NCBI GenBank assembly: GCA_016875995.1
Contig: VGOG01000002.1
Location: 1-64,000 of the forward strand
Direction of reading: 5' to 3'
Length of the DNA stretch: 64,000 bases
From: Chloroflexota bacterium
GTDB lineage: Bacteria > Chloroflexota > Anaerolineae > VGOG01
The notes beneath the pieces are model-generated. The model was not told the DNA's origin and did not search any database. It saw only the letters and a program-made list of their open reading frames with translations. A program made the position numbers and the translations under genes. Below are positions 62,602 through 64,000 of this stretch, one piece after another. Within the stretch, counting starts at the first letter, position 1, and each line of letters begins with the position of its first letter.

Positions 62602-63956
62602 TCACGCAGGTACATTCAGGGAGCATCGCGGCGGAGCTGGGCCTGCGGCCCGACGATGTGCTCCTCTCCATCAACGGCCATCTCCTGCGCGACGTGATTG
62701 ATTACCGCTTCTACGGAGCTGAGGAGGAGCTGGAGTTGGTCGTGGAGTGGGACGGGGAGCGGATGGTCTACCAGGTGGAGCGGGACTACGGCCAGGAATT
62801 GGGCCTCCAGTTCGCCGCGCCGACCTTCGATGGCCTGCGCCTGTGCAACAATCGCTGCGAGTTCTGCTTCTTCGAGGGACTGCCGCCGGGGATGCGCCGC
62901 TCTCTCTACATAAAAGACGACGATTATCGCTATTCCTTCCTCTTTGGCAATTACATAACTCTAACCAACCTCACCGAGGACGACTGGGATCGCCTGGCCG
63001 AGCAGCGCCTCAGCCCCCTCTACGTCTCCGTCCACGCCACCGACCTGGCCTTGCGTCGCCGCATCCTGGGCAATCCCGTCGCCCCCGACGTAACCGAGCA
63101 GTTGGAGCGGCTGGGGAGTCTGGGTATCCAGATTCACGCCCAGATCGTCCTCATCCCTGGCCTCAACGATGTCGAGCAGTTCAACTGCTCGACATCGCAT
63201 CTGGCCCGCACCGTAGCCGACCTGGCCGCCCTCTATCCGACGGTGCAGTCTATCGCCGTCGTCCCCCTGGGCCTGACCAGGTACCATCGCTGCCCTTTTC
63301 GCCTCTATACCCCTGAGGAGGCGGGGCCGATCGTCGCTCAGATCTCGGCCTGGCAGCAGGAGTACCGACGTCGGCATGGCCTCAATCTGGTTTATGCCTC
63401 CGATGAGTGGTATCTGCTGGCTGGCCTGGAGGTGCCTGCGGCCGAAGAGTACGATGGCTTTCCTCAACTGGAGAATGGGGTGGGGTTGACGAGGATGCTC
63501 CTGGATGAGAGGGTACAGGTCCCAGGTCGCAGGTCGCAGGTCACAGGTCGCAGGTCGCAGGTCGCAGGGCGCAAGTCGCAAGTTGTGAAGTTCACCCTGG
63601 TTTGCGGGACGTTGATTGCACCGCTGCTGGAAAAGTTAGCTGAAGAATGGGCCAGGTTGATGGGAGTGGAGGTCGAGGTCGTGCCGGCGGAGAATCGCTT
63701 CTTCGGGCCGACGGTGACTGTCTCTGGGCTACTCACGGGGCGGGACGTGATCGAGGCTTTGCGGGGGCGTGACCTGGGCCAGGCCGTGTTCCTCCCACGG
63801 GCCATGTTCGACGCCGCAGGGGAGCTGACTCTCGACGATATGAGTCCAGCGGCGATAGGGGAGAGGCTGGGGGTCAGGGTCGAGGTGGCGGGGACGATGG
63901 GGGAGGTAGTCGAGTTTTGTGTGTTTGGTGAAGGTGATTTGGAGGTGAATCTATGA
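62583..63956 (+). CDS. DUF512 protein (PDZ + radical-SAM-like Fe-S domain)
   Basis: The TTG at 62583 follows AGGGAGGTAACCG. The 457-residue protein begins with a PDZ domain (GGVITQVHSGSIAAELGLRPDDVLLSINGHLLRD). A radical-SAM-like cluster CNNRCEFCFFEGLPPGMRRSLYIKDDDYRYSFLFGNYITLTN follows at about 88-130, then the DUF512 part (ENRFFGPTVTVSGLLTGRDV, near the end). The reaction is unknown. An in-frame tandem of GGTCGCA units codes for RRSQVTGRRSQVAGRKSQV (about residues 314-333), apparently an insertion between domains. An AbrB-type gene starts inside its stop. Confidence 0.88.
   Translation: MARGGVITQVHSGSIAAELGLRPDDVLLSINGHLLRDVIDYRFYGAEEELELVVEWDGERMVYQVERDYGQELGLQFAAPTFDGLRLCNNRCEFCFFEGLPPGMRRSLYIKDDDYRYSFLFGNYITLTNLTEDDWDRLAEQRLSPLYVSVHATDLALRRRILGNPVAPDVTEQLERLGSLGIQIHAQIVLIPGLNDVEQFNCSTSHLARTVADLAALYPTVQSIAVVPLGLTRYHRCPFRLYTPEEAGPIVAQISAWQQEYRRRHGLNLVYASDEWYLLAGLEVPAAEEYDGFPQLENGVGLTRMLLDERVQVPGRRSQVTGRRSQVAGRKSQVVKFTLVCGTLIAPLLEKLAEEWARLMGVEVEVVPAENRFFGPTVTVSGLLTGRDVIEALRGRDLGQAVFLPRAMFDAAGELTLDDMSPAAIGERLGVRVEVAGTMGEVVEFCVFGEGDLEVNL
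63516..63584. repeat. CAGGTCGCAGGTCG tandem repeat inside the DUF512 gene
   Basis: Units of CAGGTCGCAGGTCRCAGGTCGC run for about 69 bases in frame, with no unique spacers between them. Confidence 0.85.
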
Positions 63957-64000
63957 GCGAGATCAGGATGGAAGAACGGGGCCGCTTGACCCTGCCGGCC
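63953..64000 (+). CDS. AbrB/MazE-type SpoVT domain protein (partial, cut by right edge)
   Basis: The ATG at 63953 overlaps the DUF512 stop. The visible 16 residues, MSEIRMEERGRLTLPA, carry the GRLTLPA motif of the swapped-hairpin AbrB DNA-binding fold. It is probably an antitoxin or transition-state regulator. The rest is outside the window. Confidence 0.6.
   Translation, partial: MSEIRMEERGRLTLPA

Noticed and set aside
63516-63584. Possible CRISPR-like array
   Set aside because: The units are contiguous direct repeats of about 7-14 bases without unique spacers, in frame in a DUF512 gene, and no cas genes are present.

Overview
The window looks like a piece of a Chloroflexota-type chromosome (Anaerolineae or a relative). 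That is an inference from gene content: an isopentenyl phosphate kinase, DUF211 beside a VIT-like transporter, a DUF512 PDZ/Fe-S protein, a YfhO-type giant membrane protein, and many short palindromic and tandem repeat families between and inside genes. No 16S rRNA gene is present to confirm it. Several promoters match TTGACA-N17-TATAAT almost perfectly. No transposase, integrase or CRISPR array was seen.

Layout. 1-2.1 kb: HAD phosphatase (cut by the left edge), isopentenyl phosphate kinase and a relic of an amidohydrolase. 2.1-7.5 kb: a branched-chain amino acid type ABC transporter whose binding lipoprotein (+) converges on livGFHM (-), with a structured 460-nt leader before the binding protein. 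7.5-21.8 kb: housekeeping and hypothetical genes (TrmI, DUF211, VIT-like, TPR protein, HI0933 flavoprotein, amidohydrolase, cyclophilin lipoprotein, methyltransferase, ArsA/Get3 ATPase, Fmt, GH5-like lipoprotein, amidase). 22-31.5 kb: a PRD-type PTS regulator followed by an ascorbate-type PTS (EIIB, EIIC, EIIA) mixed with amino-sugar genes (two SIS proteins, NagA) and an MBL hydrolase, then HPr and a broken enzyme I. 31.5-44.6 kb: a glycerol/dihydroxyacetone region behind a consensus promoter: GlpF, DhaK, DhaL, GlpK, EtfBA, a short GlpA, and a DhaM-HPr-enzyme I fusion. 44.6-49 kb: tRNA-Pro(GGG), a PdtaS/PdtaR (HisKA_2/ANTAR) pair, NadE and GlnA, the last behind a terminator-like hairpin. 49.1-55 kb: GT2, GT39-like and YfhO-like envelope genes. 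55-64 kb: Asp23/AmaP-like, ScpB, RluB, a VapBC pair, a Cmk-PlsC fusion, a probable restriction-modification locus (PD-(D/E)XK-like ORF plus a DNA methylase-half specificity fusion), PlsC, DUF512 and the start of an AbrB-type protein.

How it works together. Glycerol enters through GlpF, is phosphorylated by GlpK and oxidised by GlpA. The adjacent EtfBA and the missing GlpB/GlpC suggest that ETF takes the electrons. Dihydroxyacetone would be phosphorylated by DhaKL using phosphate relayed by the DhaM-HPr-EI fusion, but the fusion's first 22 codons, carrying the EIIA active histidine, are cut off by an in-frame TAG. The stand-alone enzyme I next to HPr is frameshifted and lacks its PEP-binding barrel, so the only complete enzyme I in the window is the one inside the fusion.

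The most unusual general feature is the density of repeats. At least eight unrelated short repeat families occur, many in frame inside conserved genes (HI0933 flavoprotein, EtfA, DhaM-HPr-EI, NadE, GT39, YfhO, Cmk-PlsC, DUF512). One element is nested in the loop of another. Several intergenic elements with unrelated sequences share one fold: an outer stem enclosing two small hairpins.
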